Shown: positions 22,433 to 34,068, numbered from the stretch's first letter. The stretch is 55,860 nt of DNA from Zygnema cylindricum (GCA_037447655.1 JBBHKE010001438.1:194810-250669); one strand, 5' to 3'. The notes: a model not told the origin generated them from the sequence alone. Numbers and translations: made by a program.

Positions 22433-23270
22433 AGTTATGGGCCTGACTCCAATAATTCCTGTCTTTAATGGCTAGAAGTATGCTTATTGGGCGGATATGG
22501 TTGAGTCTTATTTTAAACTGCAGGCTTATTGGAAATTTTGGATGGATCACTTGATGAAGGTGATCCGACTTGGGCGAAAAAGAATTCGTAGGCTCGGAAC
22601 GATCTCAAACTGTGTCTCTCGGAGAATATGGTTATGTCGAGAATCAAAATGAAGAAAACGATTGACATCTGGAAATCGCTGAAGTTGTTTAATGAAAAAG
22701 CGAAAGCTCATGAAGAACTTCTGTTGGCAGGAAAAATTTGGGACTACAAATACTCGGGGGGAACAATAGCCGAGTATACTGATAACTTTCGAGCTCTCAT
22801 CGACTCTCATGCTTGTGCCGGTGGGGAGTTTTCCTGAGTTTCAGCAAGCTGCTCTGATAATTAGAGGTCTTCCACGCAGTATGAAAGATGCATCTGCTGA
22901 ATTGAAAAAGCATGATAAGTCTAGCTGGACACTTCAACTAGCTATCAATATTATCTTAGAGGAAGAGTCTACATCTAAGATGCTTAAGGGAGAAAATCAA
23001 GTAGAGGCTTTTAACACAGACTATGACAAAAAAGAACAGTTTAATCCACAGAGGAATCAGTTTAATTAGCAAAAGAATCAGTTTAATCAGAATCACGGTT
23101 AGTTTAAACAACTTTATCAAGGGCAAAATAGTAGGTCTTTCACTACTTGTTTTTATTGGTCGTAAAAGGGTCATGGGTATAGGTAGTGTATCAAAAAGGC
23201 GAATGAAACAGGTTTATATAGGCCATGATGGCAGCAAGGCCAGTTTAATCAGAGCTTTTTCGGTAATCAG
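22374..23270 (+). pseudogene. E gag, heavily broken
   Basis: Begins ATG TCA ACT TCC in the LTR. Recognisable against A in two overlapping frames (22628-22837 and 22809-23069; KIWDYKYSGGT, FPEFQQAALIIRGLP). The Gln/Asn-rich tract is interrupted by TAG codons, and the zinc knuckle near 23149-23190 has lost a Cys (to Trp) and carries stops. No functional Gag is possible. Confidence 0.82.
22433..22444 (+). promoter_or_regulatory. E primer-binding site
   Basis: AGTTATGGGCCT, one base off the half-tRNA initiator-Met site of A. Confidence 0.8.
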
Positions 23271-25109
23271 TTGCAAAACAACTCTTTGTTTTCTTCATCT
23301 GTAATTCAGGAAGAGGAGTCTATAACTTTCAATGACTTGGATGATTCAGAGCTATTCACAATGGCGACAGCAATGGAGGGCTCAAAGGACGCCGGTTGGA
23401 TCATGGATACTGGGGCATCGGCCCACATGTGTTGGAACAAAGGACTCTTTACTGATCTCAAATCCACACCTGCAAGGAACATCTACTATGCTTGTGGCAT
23501 GAGTAATCACACTTTTGCTCAGGGTGATGTGTCTTTGCTAGTAGACATAGGAGGAAAGTCAGTTGAAAGGACTATACACAATGTCTTATATGTACTGGAT
23601 TTAAAAAAAAAATTATTTTGTACTTCTCTAGTAGAGAGCAAAGGATTTGAGGTGAGCCTTAAGGGCGGTAGGCAGGTTGTAAGCAAGCTGGAGAAGGTGG
23701 CAGTCACAAGAACTAGGGTTGAGAGCAAAATGTATCGTATGGATATGGTTGATACAAAAAAATATGTTCTGTATTCAAGTGTTATGTCTGAAAATGAATT
23801 ATGCCATATAAGACTAGGTCATCTTCACTATGACAGCTTGCAGAAAATGGTTAATTCAGGTAAAATAGAGGGTGTTTCTCTTACTAAGCAGTCAGTTAAA
23901 ACATGTGATGGCTGCTCACTAGGAAAGATTTACAAGTTACCGTTCCCACAAGAATTGGAACATCGGTCTACAAAGATTTTGCAGCTTATACATTCTGATG
24001 TTTTGGGACCATCTCAGGTGCCATCTGCTTGGGGGGTCAAGTTTATGGTGACATTTACAGATGATTTCTCCGGGTTCACAAAGGTGTATTTCATTAAAGA
24101 AAAGAGTGAAGTGTTCGGACACTTCAAACACTATAAGGCTTGGGCGGAAAAATTGCATGGTACTCCGATTTTGGAGCTCAGATCGGATAATGGAGGAGAG
24201 TATATATCAAATGAGTTTGACAAATTTCTTTTGGATGAGGGTATCAGTTGCCAGCTCACGGTCCCTTACACACCACAACAAAATGGTGTCTCAGAAAGAC
24301 TAAATAGAACTATTGCAAAGAGTGCTAGATCTATGTTAGCAGACAGAAATGTTGATATAAAATTTTGGGCTGAGGCCCTCAATTGTGTTGTTTACATTAA
24401 AAATAGGATAGGATCCAGGTCAGTTAGCACTACATGTTTTGAGATATGGACATGTGGAAAACCAAATGTTAGTCATTTCAAAGTATACGGAAGTAAATGC
24501 TTTATTTTGGACACCTCTCTGAATACTTGGAAATTGGAACCGAAAGGTTTGCCAAGTATTCTAGTAGGGTATGCTGAAAATTCCAAGGGATATAGAGTAT
24601 ATGTTTTAGATAAGAAAAAGATAGTAGTTTCCAGAAATATAATTCTGAAGGATGAAAATGAATCTGCAGATCTATTTACAATGACTGACATCCATGCAGC
24701 AGAAAAATCACAAGAATATGTTTTATTTGACACGCAGAAGACACTATATTTTCCTGCTGTTCAACACCAAATTGCAGAACAACTTTCTTCTGATCCTCAT
24801 GTTCCTCTTATACCTCAGGTGGAGCAAACTGAACAGATCGAGGATCAAACAGAACGGGTGACCAAACCAACTAAGAATTCGAGACATCCTTCGGTCTCCG
24901 CCTCAAAATTTCCGGGGGGGAGGAGATCTAGCAACCGCCTTCAATCAAGTTCCCACTTTGCTTATTTTGCTAACCCGGAAGAATCTCATACTATCCGTGA
25001 AGCCTTCTCTTCACCTGAAAGAAATCACAGGATAGAGGCGGCAAACGATGAAATAAGGTCTATCATGCAAGCTCAAACATGGGAGCTGGTTGATCTCCCT
25101 CCGGACTGA
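23271..25109 (+). pseudogene. E protease and integrase
   Basis: 612 codons. Protease DTGAS lies in WIMDTGASAHMC. The zinc region is HIRLGHLHYD then CDGC. The DDE core is IHSDVLGP, RSDNGGEY and GVSERLNR. It ends at TGA 25107-25109 in WELVDLPPD, the start of RT, where A has an Arg codon. This is the best-preserved part of E, in contrast to gag. Confidence 0.88.
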
Positions 25110-26560
25110 AAAGCCATCGGCAGCAAATGGGTATTCAAACTAAAGTTGAACCCGGATGGCAACATTGAAAGATATAAGGCCAGACTAGTGGCCAAAGGTT
25201 TGAATCAAAAAGAAGGAATCGACTTTGAGGAGACTTTCTCTCCAGTGGTAATCTTTCCTACTGTCAGGATTCTTTAAAGTTTAGCAGCAATTGAAGATAT
25301 GGAAGTACATCAGATGGATGTGAAAACAACTTTCTTTCATGGATAGCTAGAAGAAATAATTTATATGCAGCAACCAAAGATTTATGTAGAAAAAGGAAAG
25401 GAAAAACTAGTATGCAAACTGATGAAATCCTTACATGGGCTGAAACATGCCCTTAGACAATGGAACCTAAAATTAGATGAGTTCCTCACCAAATTAGGCT
25501 TTAAAAGGATCAGTTCAGATCACTCTGTGTATGTTTTGCAAGGGGAGGATGGTGTACTGTATATTGCTGTGTATTTAGATGATTTGCTGCTTATCAACAA
25601 ATCTACGGATAAAATAAATAGTATAAAAAGGGCCTTGAAGTCCAGATTTGAGATGAAAGACCTCGGCGAGGCGAAATACATCTTAGGGATACAAGTAGAG
25701 AGAAACATAAATGAGAGACAAATTATGCTTACTCAAAATGAGGCTATAGGTTCCATGCTTGAAAATTTTGATATGAAAGAAGCTAAAGGGTGTGTCACTC
25801 TTATGGAATACAGATAGAAGTTAGAGGGAGTTGATTCAGATTCTGACTTTTTAGTTGATGATAGTCTAGAGTCAAGGGAGGAAGAATACATGGCCTCAAA
25901 ACCATCTAGACAAGTAGTTGGCAGTCTCATCTATTTTATGAACTGCACAAGGCCAGATGTGGCAGCTGCTGTTGGAGCTCTGAGTAGGAGTCTGCAGAAT
26001 CCGTAAAGGTCTGACTGGGAAGCTGCAAAGAGGGTTCTGAGGTATGTGGCAGGGACCCGGAATCTCAAACTTGTCCTCGAAGGAGGAGAAGTCAAACTGC
26101 AAACTTGGAGCGACGCAAGCTATGGTGATATGCCCAGCAGGAAATCAACTGCAGGCTTTGTCTTGCAGATTGGAAACGGAACGTGCTGCAAGAGCAAAAA
26201 ACTTCAGAAGGTCACTGCCCTATCAACTATGGAGATAGAATACATGGCAGCAAGCTTTGCCGTGAAGGACCTCGTATGGGTAAAGGCACTTTTGCAGGAA
26301 CTGGGACACATACAAACTGGTCCTCAGGTCATTTGGTGTGACAACTAGGCAATTATTGCCATCGCCTCCAATCCCAACCACCACTTCAAGACTAAACAAA
26401 TGGATGTGAGACTGCATTTTGTTCCGGAAAAGCTGTTGCCAAAGGTCATCAAATTGTGTTATTTACAAGATGAAAATATGGTTGCAAACATGCTAGCTAA
26501 AGCTCTACCAGCACTTAAATTACAGTTTTGCATACAGGCTGTTGGACTAAGTGAGTAGCT
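25110..26560 (+). pseudogene. E reverse transcriptase and RNase H, broken
   Basis: RT runs through [15 protein letters not shown] near 25275, TAG near 25345, then a clear frame 25365-25817 with a YLDD box where copia has YVDD. RNase H is read at 26046-26348 (SDASYGDMPSRKST, IEYMAAS, WCDN then TAG) and to about 26540. Several stops are in frame. Confidence 0.83.
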
Positions 26561-26571
26561 GAGTCTAAAGC

Positions 26572-26581
26572 TTTAGGGGAG
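26572..26581 (+). promoter_or_regulatory. E polypurine tract
   Basis: TTTAGGGGAG directly before the 3' LTR. Confidence 0.8.
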
Positions 26582-27564
26582 TGTTGTTTTTAAAAAAATT
26601 TATCCTCACTAGATAGAGTTGTGAGGGGAGATTTGTAACTTAGAATATATTTGGATTAAAGATTGGTGTAACACTTACCGCAAATAGTGTGATAGTAAAG
26701 AAGTTCCTCTTAGAGTATTTGTACGGTCACATAGAAACGCGTCAACGTTTCAGACTATACAGGGATAGTGGAATGGACCTCGACACATGTCATCTATCGG
26801 ACGACTGAATTCAAGAAATCGGGCGGACTGAAAATAAACCGGATATCTGGTAATACAAATGTATAAGGTAAAACACCAGACGTTGATTACGATCAGACTG
26901 ACGGTTAGAAATTGAGTGGGGACCACGGATGATGTGGTGTTTCGTAAGCACCCCAGATAGTCGTACAAACCATAGCGGGCTGGACACATTTACAGTTGCT
27001 GACTAAGCAAGCAACATTTGGCGTACGACTTCACTTTGTAAATACTTGATAGAACAAAATTTTGTAGTTTAGTGGATTAATAAATAACGTTTCACTATTC
27101 AATTTTAGGCTAGTTGCAATTTGGTTTTTGGAAGTACTCTTGCTACACTGACGTACAGTTTTGGTACCTTGTCACATTATAGTACAGTACTAGAGTGCCA
27201 GATGTTATTTGCTGATTTGTTTGCTAGCAGTAGACACACTCTAAGAGTATAAGTTTAGGACTTAGTAAATTATTTTGCACTCAGTTTTGGGATATTGGAA
27301 AATTAAAAGGCAATATTTGGGAAACTTGCAGGTCTTATATCTTATGGTTTACTGAGTCAATTTGTCTGTAACTTTGGGAGTTTATAGTATCTATGGTGAT
27401 TATCTTGTATTGCTGATTTCTGAGTAAATTTGACATATGAGTCAGTTTCAGCAGTGTGACAAAGATCAATGTTTGATAAGATTTCTTGTTAGCTTCTGCT
27501 TAAGTATGTCTACTTGCACAACTATTGCTGCAGCACCACCTGCACTAGTTGTCATAGAACAACA
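26582..27564 (+). repeat. E 3' LTR
   Basis: Matches 21439-22432 with scattered changes and ends AGAACAACA after a second copy of the gag start. Confidence 0.92.
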
Positions 27565-27569
27565 AATTC

Positions 27570-27992
27570 CTCATATCTCAAGTATTCCTTAAACTGGTTA
27601 GAGGTATATTCTTCCCCATTATCACTTTTTATTCTCTTAATGGGGGTTCCATGCAACTTCTCAGTTTAAGCTATATATATTTGTAAAGTAAGTTGGTGTT
27701 TTAGACTTTGTTTTAAGGAAGTAGACTCTAGAGTATCTAGACCATTCATCGGTTATTGTAAACATAAGCCTCTTCCTTGCGACCGAAGGTACTTTTGCAG
27801 GTTCCCAGATATCTGTGTGGACCAAATCTAGTACTTTCTCACCCCTATATGTAGCGGCTTTGGGAAAAGGGAGACTGTGAGCCTTACCTTGAGCACAACC
27901 ACTAAATTCTTCCATCATTTAATTATCCACAAACTAAATGCCTTCTACTACACCAAGCTTCTTCATTTCCCTCAGCCTATCTAAATGCACAT
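27570..27992 (-). pseudogene. B integrase N-terminal and GAG-pre-integrase remnant
   Basis: Continuation of B beyond E. 27661-27918 reads FSGCAQGKAHSLPFPKAATY and VLDLVHTDIWEP. Text around 27940-27990 reads as the HLDRLREMKKLGVVEG region. It stops at 27992, the insertion point of F. Confidence 0.8.
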
Positions 27993-28054
27993 TGGTGATA
28001 TTTGAGTATTTTCTACGTCTTTATAGAAAAAGAGCAAAGGCAGTCTGTCCCTGA

Positions 28055-28108
28055 CTCCCTTCTCCAAGCCCCCACACTTGTTGTAGTCACTAAAGGCTTG
28101 ATAGGGAG
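28055..28108 (+). other. LTR hairpin with conserved 16-nt core (F)
   Basis: CTCCC and CAAGCC arms pair with GGCTTG and GGGAG around core ACTTGTTGTAGTCACT (28076-28091). Confidence 0.7.
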
Positions 28109-28178
28109 CTAGAGCAATGGCTACCTAGGCTTTCTAGAGAGACAGGAGTAGAAATTGTTATTTTTACCAAAATGGAAT

Positions 28179-28263
28179 TTGACGGACCGGGGATTTGATC
28201 TTGGTACCTATCGTCCGTCAAACCACCCGTAGCCGTTAGCTTTATCCTATAAGTATAGGACCA
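28179..28263 (-). promoter_or_regulatory. tRNA-like A/B-box block, antisense to element F
   Basis: B-box-like AGATCAAATCC on the minus strand (28191-28201) and an A-box-like block near 28230-28250; flanked by an inverted GACGGAC/GTCCGTC pair. Confidence 0.6.
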
Positions 28264-28617
28264 GTGTTGGGACATATAGGGTTCGATATATATTTAAACA
28301 TTTACATGTAGGCTAATTCATTTAACGAGACAAACGAATTGTTATCACATAGACACAGTTAGGTTTTAGTACGAATTAGGGTACCACACGAAACAAATGT
28401 GCGATATATTTGTTTCAACGACATATATTAATTCTGGTCCTCATCGAACGGCCGTGGTAGAAGTCGATATCGCGGGTAGGGCATTTTGGCATTTTTCCGA
28501 ATGCCGCCACTCAGGATGACACGTGGCAACATCATATGGGATTACGGAATCTCCAGAGCGCAAGATAGCAAGTTTGGATGTGAAAGATGTCAACGGTATG
28601 GAAAAGCCGTACAAATG

Positions 28618-28655
28618 CCGTACCAAAAGTACACCGGCACCTGTACTTTCTTGTA
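28618..28655 (+). promoter_or_regulatory. GTAC inverted repeat in U3 (F)
   Basis: CCGTACCAAAAGTAC pairs with GTACTTTCTTGTACG across a short spacer. Confidence 0.6.
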
Positions 28656-29139
28656 CGATACAATCGTATAAATGGCGCCGTACTAAAGTAGAAGTGGTTT
28701 TAGAGAGGGAATATGACGTAGCATTTTTGGGTAGGTAGCCGCCTCTCTCTAAGAGCACTCTTGTATAAAACGCTAACTTTGGCTAGCCATAACTAACTAC
28801 TCAGTTTACGTAATTCAACGATTCTTTTTGTTCCGCACTCAGGGGAGTCGTGGCTACACAAACATGTAGTCTGTCAAAGTTTTTGCCTGCCAAGGTGGCT
28901 GTATTTCTAAAGGAAAGTCAAAGTGGGGAATGTTATCCAAAACTCAAATTCTTACTTTGCATTCTGTGGGGGAACTAAACACACAAAAAGTATTTTTTCC
29001 CAGGGGTGAAGCTGTATTAGGGATTTTACTGTCAGGGTGTCAGTAATTTGGGTTTGTATCAACTTGGAGTCGGCACTATCTAATTAAGCTTCTTCGGATC
29101 TGCGAATTATGTGGGGTTAATCGAGGTCACATAATTTCA

Positions 29140-29151
29140 GGTTATGGGCCC
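29140..29151 (+). promoter_or_regulatory. F primer-binding site
   Basis: GGTTATGGGCCC, extended by ACC; complementary to the initiator tRNA-Met anticodon arm. Confidence 0.85.
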
Positions 29152-29737
29152 ACCATCTAAGGTGCCTATGTTTGAAGGAACAGACTTCACTTATTAGGAT
29201 TTTACAATGGCAGGGTTGCTATTCAAAAAGCACTTATGGGGAAGTGTTTCGAGACAAGTGAGGTGTGCACCACCAGGCTTTGGAGGAACTCACTACAAAA
29301 ATTCATAAGGGGCTTCCTTGAAAACCAGCCGGGTTTCAGAAGCAACGGAAGGTGAAGGGAAAATCATTGCCATGGAAGGGGGAAAAAGGGAGAATGAAAA
29401 AAAAAAACCTATGGTGAGGAGATTTAGGCTCTCGACTACGGTTCCACTTGTAGGGGTTATTACTAAAACTGAAGAAAATGATAGTAAAATTTGGGAGTAT
29501 AAAAACACTATAGCAAAACATTTCATGCTTACACACGTGTCTAAGTCCATATCTATCACTTTTTTAAACCTAACCAAGTCTTCAAAAATGTAGGAAACAC
29601 TAATTTTGATTTATAAGAGTGAGACAATACAGAGGCAGAACTTAGAAAAACAAGAAATAGATGCCTATGTTTATAAAGATAGTAGCATGATAGATTTTTG
29701 CAATGACATTGCTGCGTTATATGTTGAGCTTGAACGG

Positions 29738-29925
29738 TGTTGAAAAATGAGTTTTTATGTATATTCTCGGTCAAGATATAAATTAAAAGGTTATCTATTT
29801 AATGATTAGGTTTCACTCTCTCTCTTTCTCTCCAATTATCATACTTGTCGTAGTCACTAATGACAGGTCAGAAAGAGATGAAGCCATGGCTGCCTAAGCA
29901 ACGAGCAAGAGAAAATAGACTAGTG
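29738..29925 (+). repeat. LTR-start fragment embedded in F gag
   Basis: Begins TGTTGAAAAATGAG, like an LTR 5' end, and carries the hairpin core ACTTGTCGTAGTCACT (29843-29858) and GCCATGGCTGCC. It replaces the Gag codons between VELA and the LVRES region of I. Most likely the scar of an insertion followed by deletion. Confidence 0.7.
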
Positions 29926-31120
29926 AGGGAAAGCACTTTGGAACTTTGTAGGGGAAGTGACAAGGTGAATGCATTTACAGCTGGTGGTGATTGGCGGAAG
30001 CGTGATGAGAGGAACGGCGATGATTGGCGAAAGCGTGATGAGAGGAACGGTGGTGACGAGCGGAAGCGTGATGAGAGTAAAAAAGACAAAGGTAAACCTT
30101 ATCGGAACTTTGGTGGAAAGAGAGGGAGAGGAAAAGAAAGGGGAGCTTTAAAAAAGGGGGTTTGCTTCTTTCGTAGGGAACTGGGTCATTATATGGAGGA
30201 ATGCCCTTGTTTGGAAAAACTTAGAAGTTGGAATGTGGATGAGGAGGAAGAAGGGAAAGAGGAGAAAGAGGATGAAGATATTTTAGAGCTTCTCCAGATT
30301 AGTGGTATGGGGAAGAGAGAAAAGCACACATAAATTCCACAAAAGCAACAGTGTGCTTTTTGAGGTATAAGGAAAGTAAAGAGAGAGGAGGTACTTGAGG
30401 ATGTCAAGGAGTGTAGAGTGTATGAATTAGAAATGAGAAAGTCAGATCTAGGATCCATAAGTGAAAAAAGGAAAGATAAAATTAATGAGGAATGTTTTAT
30501 AGATAATAGGGGAGAAGAGAAATATTTGATTAAAGGTTTAGGGGAGAAGAAATATTTATTGGGAATCAAATTAGAAAGTGATAATGGAAAGAATTCTATG
30601 GGAGAGAGTGAGGGAAGTTTAGAAAATGGGGTGGATGGATTTGATATCACTATTTAGTGTGATGTCGCTTGTGAAGATGTGCTTGTAAAATGGTTTTCAT
30701 TTTGGTATGTGTTCCAGGTTGGGGATGGGGTTGTCTGTTAGAAATGCAAAAGGGAAAGTAGATTTTGGTTGGATGAAAAGGGTGCAATTCTGTGTCCTCC
30801 ATTGGACTACAAAACTCAGGAAGCCTCCAGATAGTATTTAACTAACCCACTTAAAGCCACAACCACTGCTGCCCAAAAAGGCAAACTGACAATTTGAATG
30901 CACCCTTCTGTAGCCTAAACTCCCCTGAGTCCGTAGCAAAAAAAATCATTGAAAACGGCCAACCAACCGATTGGTTATAGGGTGGCAAAGATGCCAATTT
31001 ATACAAACTCTCAAAGAGAGAGAGGACTATCTACCTAATTTTTCCTAAGTCCTAGTTTTTCCTATTTCTCTCTCACAATCCCTATCTACTGCCCGTACAA
31101 ACCAATCAAAACACTGTACA

Positions 31121-31157
31121 GTACCAGAAAGTACTAGTGCCGATGTACTTTCTGTAC
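31121..31157 (-). promoter_or_regulatory. GTAC inverted repeat in U3 (G 3' LTR)
   Basis: GTACCAGAAAGTAC pairs with GTACTTTCTGTAC; a reverse CCAAT box (ACCAATCAAAA) lies just downstream in element orientation. Confidence 0.65.
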
Positions 31158-31552
31158 GGCCTCTGTACGACAAGGCCATTAGGCGGACGCGTGTCTATTT
31201 TCCACTCGTCCGTACGTTCCTCGGAATTCCCGCGACCGAATGTCATCTCTCCACGTGGCGCCAGGTCATGCCACGTCACTTAATGCCAAAGTGACAATTC
31301 CTCGATTTCGGCGATGATGTGCGCCGTTAGATTTGACGCGAAATGGAATCTCAGCCGTAATAAATAATTGCGAAATATTTGTTTCGCTGTCGAAACAAAA
31401 TGCGCAATACCCGTTTCAATTTAGTACTGTACTTCGTATTTCGTAAAACTGTATCTGTGCGTGTCGTAAAGATTCTCAGTTAAATGATTTCTGTATAACA
31501 CAATAGTGTAAATATTAATGAAACCCTATATCTCCTAACGAACTTCTACGAC

Positions 31553-31616
31553 AGACTAGTTAGAGTTAACGGCTTCGCCACACTCTACCGGTCGGGGGTT
31601 CGAGTCCTGCCGGACT
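31553..31616 (+). promoter_or_regulatory. tRNA-like A/B-box block, antisense to element G (3' LTR)
   Basis: D-arm-like GACTAGTTAGAGTTAACGGC and consensus B box GGTTCGAGTCC (31597-31607). Confidence 0.75.
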
Positions 31617-31629
31617 CAACCTTTTGTTG

Positions 31630-31649
31630 AGAGTGACTTAAGTCACTCT
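31630..31649. repeat. Perfect 20-bp palindrome in G LTR
   Basis: AGAGTGACTTAAGTCACTCT, next to the tRNA-like block. Kept in the other G LTR at 43321-43340 and worn in B at about 9818. Confidence 0.9.
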
Positions 31650-31671
31650 TTAGTCCTTCCTATGGAGCTGA

Positions 31672-31757
31672 GGCAGCCATGGCTCCATCGCTCTCTCTCT
31701 CCTTTAGTGACTACAACAAGTATGGGTGTAAGAGAGAAGAGATGGAGGCAGGCTGCC
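31672..31757 (-). other. LTR hairpin with conserved 16-nt core (G 3' LTR)
   Basis: On the minus strand, arms GGCAG/CTGCC and CTCCATC/GATGGAG plus a CTCTCT/AGAGAG helix enclose core ACTTGTTGTAGTCACT (31706-31721). Confidence 0.75.
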
Positions 31758-31840
31758 TACATTTTCTTTATATGTTTTCCGATAATTAATTTAGACCTAG
31801 AAAATACAAAAACTACATATTTCAACACTCCTCTTATTTT

Positions 31841-33298
31841 CTAGTCTAATTTTAACTTTACATTTAATCCACATTTTTCCCTACAATATTTTAACTTTAG
31901 AGAGGGCACAGGTTTGGTCATCATGTTAGCCACCATTTCCTCATCAGATCTATATACAAGATTCACTATTTTATTCTCCACTTTTTCTCTTACAAAACTT
32001 AATCTTATGTCCATATGTTTAGCCTTAAAATGGTGTTTTTGATTAGCTACAATTGCTATGGCCGCTTGATTATCATAAAAAACTTCATGCACTCCCTCCT
32101 TCATATACCCCAATTCTTGCAGCAAGGACTTGACCCACATCAACTCTTTCACAGCAAAACAAGAGGCCATGTTCTCAACCTCTATATTGGACTGAGCAAC
32201 CACCTTTTGTTGCTTACTGCTCTAACAGCAAGCACCTTCCCCAACATACAACACATACCGAGAAGTGCATCGTCTCATAGGTGCGTCCCCATAATTGGCG
32301 TGTGTGCTCCCCTCCCAAATGCAACCATAACTCTCCAGTTCCCACAAGATATCTCATGACTCTCTTGGCTGCCTCCCTTTCTCTCTTTCTAGGATCATTA
32401 AGACTTCTACTGAGTACTTTAGTTGCTGCCGCTATGTCCGGCCTGGTATAGTTTATAAAATAGATTAAACTTCCTACGACCTGTCTATAAGGGATAGACC
32501 TCATAAACTCTCTCTCCTCTAGACTCATCTAATCGTCTAAGATTATCACACCTCTTTTTACACTCCCATCACTTACTTTTTTCAAGTCCATAGGAGTAGT
32601 ACAACTGTTAGCATTATCCATCTAGAATTTCTCAAGCATATTTCCTATTGCTTCTTTCTGAGTAATTCTGATGATCTTCTTCCCCCGATCTCTCTCCATT
32701 TGGATCCCCAAAATATATTTTGCCTCCCCTAAATCCTTCATATCAAAATCTGCCCCTAAGATCTTTCTTTAGCTTATTGATCTTCTCCAAAGACTTACTT
32801 AACACAAGCACATCATCCACATAAATTGCAATAAAAATGACACCATTCTCATCTTCAAACATATAGATAGAATGGTCGGAGCTGATACGGATATATCCCA
32901 GAATGGTGAGAAACTCATCTATTTTCTTATTCCATTGTCGGGGAGCCTGCTTCAGTCCATATAAGGATTTCATGAGCCTGCAGACTTTGCTCTCTTCTCC
33001 TTTTTCCACGAGCCCCTCGGGTTGCCTCATGAAAATTTCTTCCTCTAACTCACCATTAAGAAAAGTTGTCTTAATGTCCATCTGATGGATTTCCATGTCT
33101 TCCGCTGCTACCAGACTGAGGAGAATCCTTACTGAGGGGAACCGAACAACTGGAGCAAAGGTCTCCTCATAGTCAATCCCCTCCTTTTGGGTGAACCACT
33201 TCGCTACCAATCGAGCCTTATATCTCTCAATCGTATTATCTGGGTTCAGTTTTAGTTTAAATACCCATTTACACCCAATAGGTTTTTTTGTCTGGGGG
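31841..33298 (-). pseudogene. G reverse transcriptase and RNase H, broken
   Basis: 32743-33210 holds RT (YEETFAPVVRFPS, QMDIKTTFLNGELEEE, SLYGLKQAPRQW, IYVDDVLVLSKS). 32214-32528 holds the RT-RH junction (VVGSLIYFINYTRPDIAAA). 31841-32203 holds RNase H (ENMASCFAVKELMWVKSLL, YDNQAAIAI, KHMDIRLSF). Frameshifts occur near 32755 and 32280, and a stop near 32530. The end FNVKLKLD-like tail abuts the purine tract. Confidence 0.85.
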
Positions 33299-34068
33299 TC
33301 AATCCGCTAGTTCCCAAGTATTTGCTTCCATGATAGAAGCCATCTCATCATTTATGGCTCTAATCCATCTTTCTTTCTCTGGACTATTCACTGCCTCCGA
33401 GTAAGACTGAGGCTCATTTGGGTGAGATAGCTTAGTTACCTTATGCGCGACTTGTTTTTCCTGTATCCTTTTGCTGCTCCTCCTTCCTCCCTTAAACTCC
33501 GAAGCTGGATTAGATGGAAGTCTAGGATTTCTTCTCACTGTCTCATCGGCTCCCCTGTCCATGGAAGCCGGTTCTTGTCCCGCTTCTTCTATCTCCTCGA
33601 AGTCCATAGGAGTATGTGAGGTTTCCGGTGAGTCTCTTGCATCTTGGATCTCCCATGAATCTGCAATCACGGTTTGACCCATGTCCCTTTCGGGAACGAC
33701 CGAGTTCTCCTCACTTTCAAACTCAAATCTGATTCTTATCTTCTTTGTATATTTGAAGGGGTCAAATGACTTCCCTTCATCTATGACAACTAAGTGTTTG
33801 ACCAGAATGATATCTTTCTTTGCTAAGTCATAACTCTATATCCCTTAACATCCTCACCATATCCCACAAAGTATCGAGGTTTTCCCTTAGCATCTAGTTT
33901 CCAGTTTTTCCTATCCGTGTCAAGACTCTAAACTTGGCTACCGAATACTTTAAGGTGTGAGATATCTGGTTTCCTCCCAACCCATCTCTCATAAGGTGTC
34001 AATCCCTTTACAGCTGAGGTAAGGACTCTATTTTGAATGTAGTTGGCATAGTTCATTGCTTTTGCCCA
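33299..34068 (-). pseudogene. G integrase C-terminal linker, broken
   Basis: 33299-33682 reads the acidic linker, RRNPRLPSNPASEFKGG, RRSSKRIQEKQ and NDEMASIMEANTWELAD. The stretch above 33682 is frameshifted and reads as DSFKYTKKIRIRFE and the ILVKHLVV region of the copia integrase C-terminus. Confidence 0.75.

Larger units (their letters stand above)
21439..27564 (+). mobile_element. E: full-length, inactivated copia element related to A
   Basis: LTRs of 994 and 983 bp, primer site, polypurine tract and all five domains. It lies in B's integrase. Flanking AATCC (21434-21438) and AATTC (27565-27569) match at 4 of 5 bases, taken as a worn TSD. Gag is riddled with stops while PR-INT is one long frame. 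Confidence 0.93.
9010..27992 (-). mobile_element. B: oldest copia element, host of C, E and F
   Basis: Minus-strand element whose 3' LTR is at 9010-10022. Its pol is read in pieces at 10023-11232, 20356-21438 and 27570-27992, which align end to end with the pol of G across the insertions C, E and F. PR, gag and the 5' LTR must lie beyond F, outside the window. Many stops and indels show it is an old copy. The 27992 end is the F insertion point and not B's true end. Confidence 0.88.
27993..29139 (+). repeat. F 5' LTR
   Basis: TGGTGATATTTGAG to ATAATTTCA, the same family as the I LTRs. It ends with a stop (TAA) where I reads GAA, and ATC replaces the gag ATG. Confidence 0.88.
29140..30782 (+). 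pseudogene. F gag and shortened pol remnant, broken
   Basis: QVMGPPSKVPMFEGTDFTY then TAG; FGGTHYKNS then TAA; the frame 29318-29593 stops at TAG where I has Trp (KSSEIWETL). A foreign LTR piece interrupts at 29738. From 29926 the frame resumes (RESTLELCRGSDK) with a tandemly repeated WRKRDERNG motif, a damaged knuckle (CFFRRELGHYMEEC, one Cys lost to Arg) and the acidic tail. Text near 30535-30580 (LIKGLGEKKYLLGIKLE) is an RT remnant. The piece ends at the G insertion and the last codons continue at 43526. Confidence 0.82.
30783..31827 (-). repeat. G 3' LTR
   Basis: TGCAATTCTGTGTCC to TTTCAACA on the plus strand; followed by CTCCTCTTATTTTC, the minus-strand polypurine tract. A TATA-like TTGTATAAATTGG lies on the minus strand near 31000. 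Confidence 0.92.

Noticed and set aside
29990-30080. CRISPR-like or satellite array from repeated WRKRDERNG codons
   Set aside because: Only two or three short in-frame repeats in a basic Gag segment.
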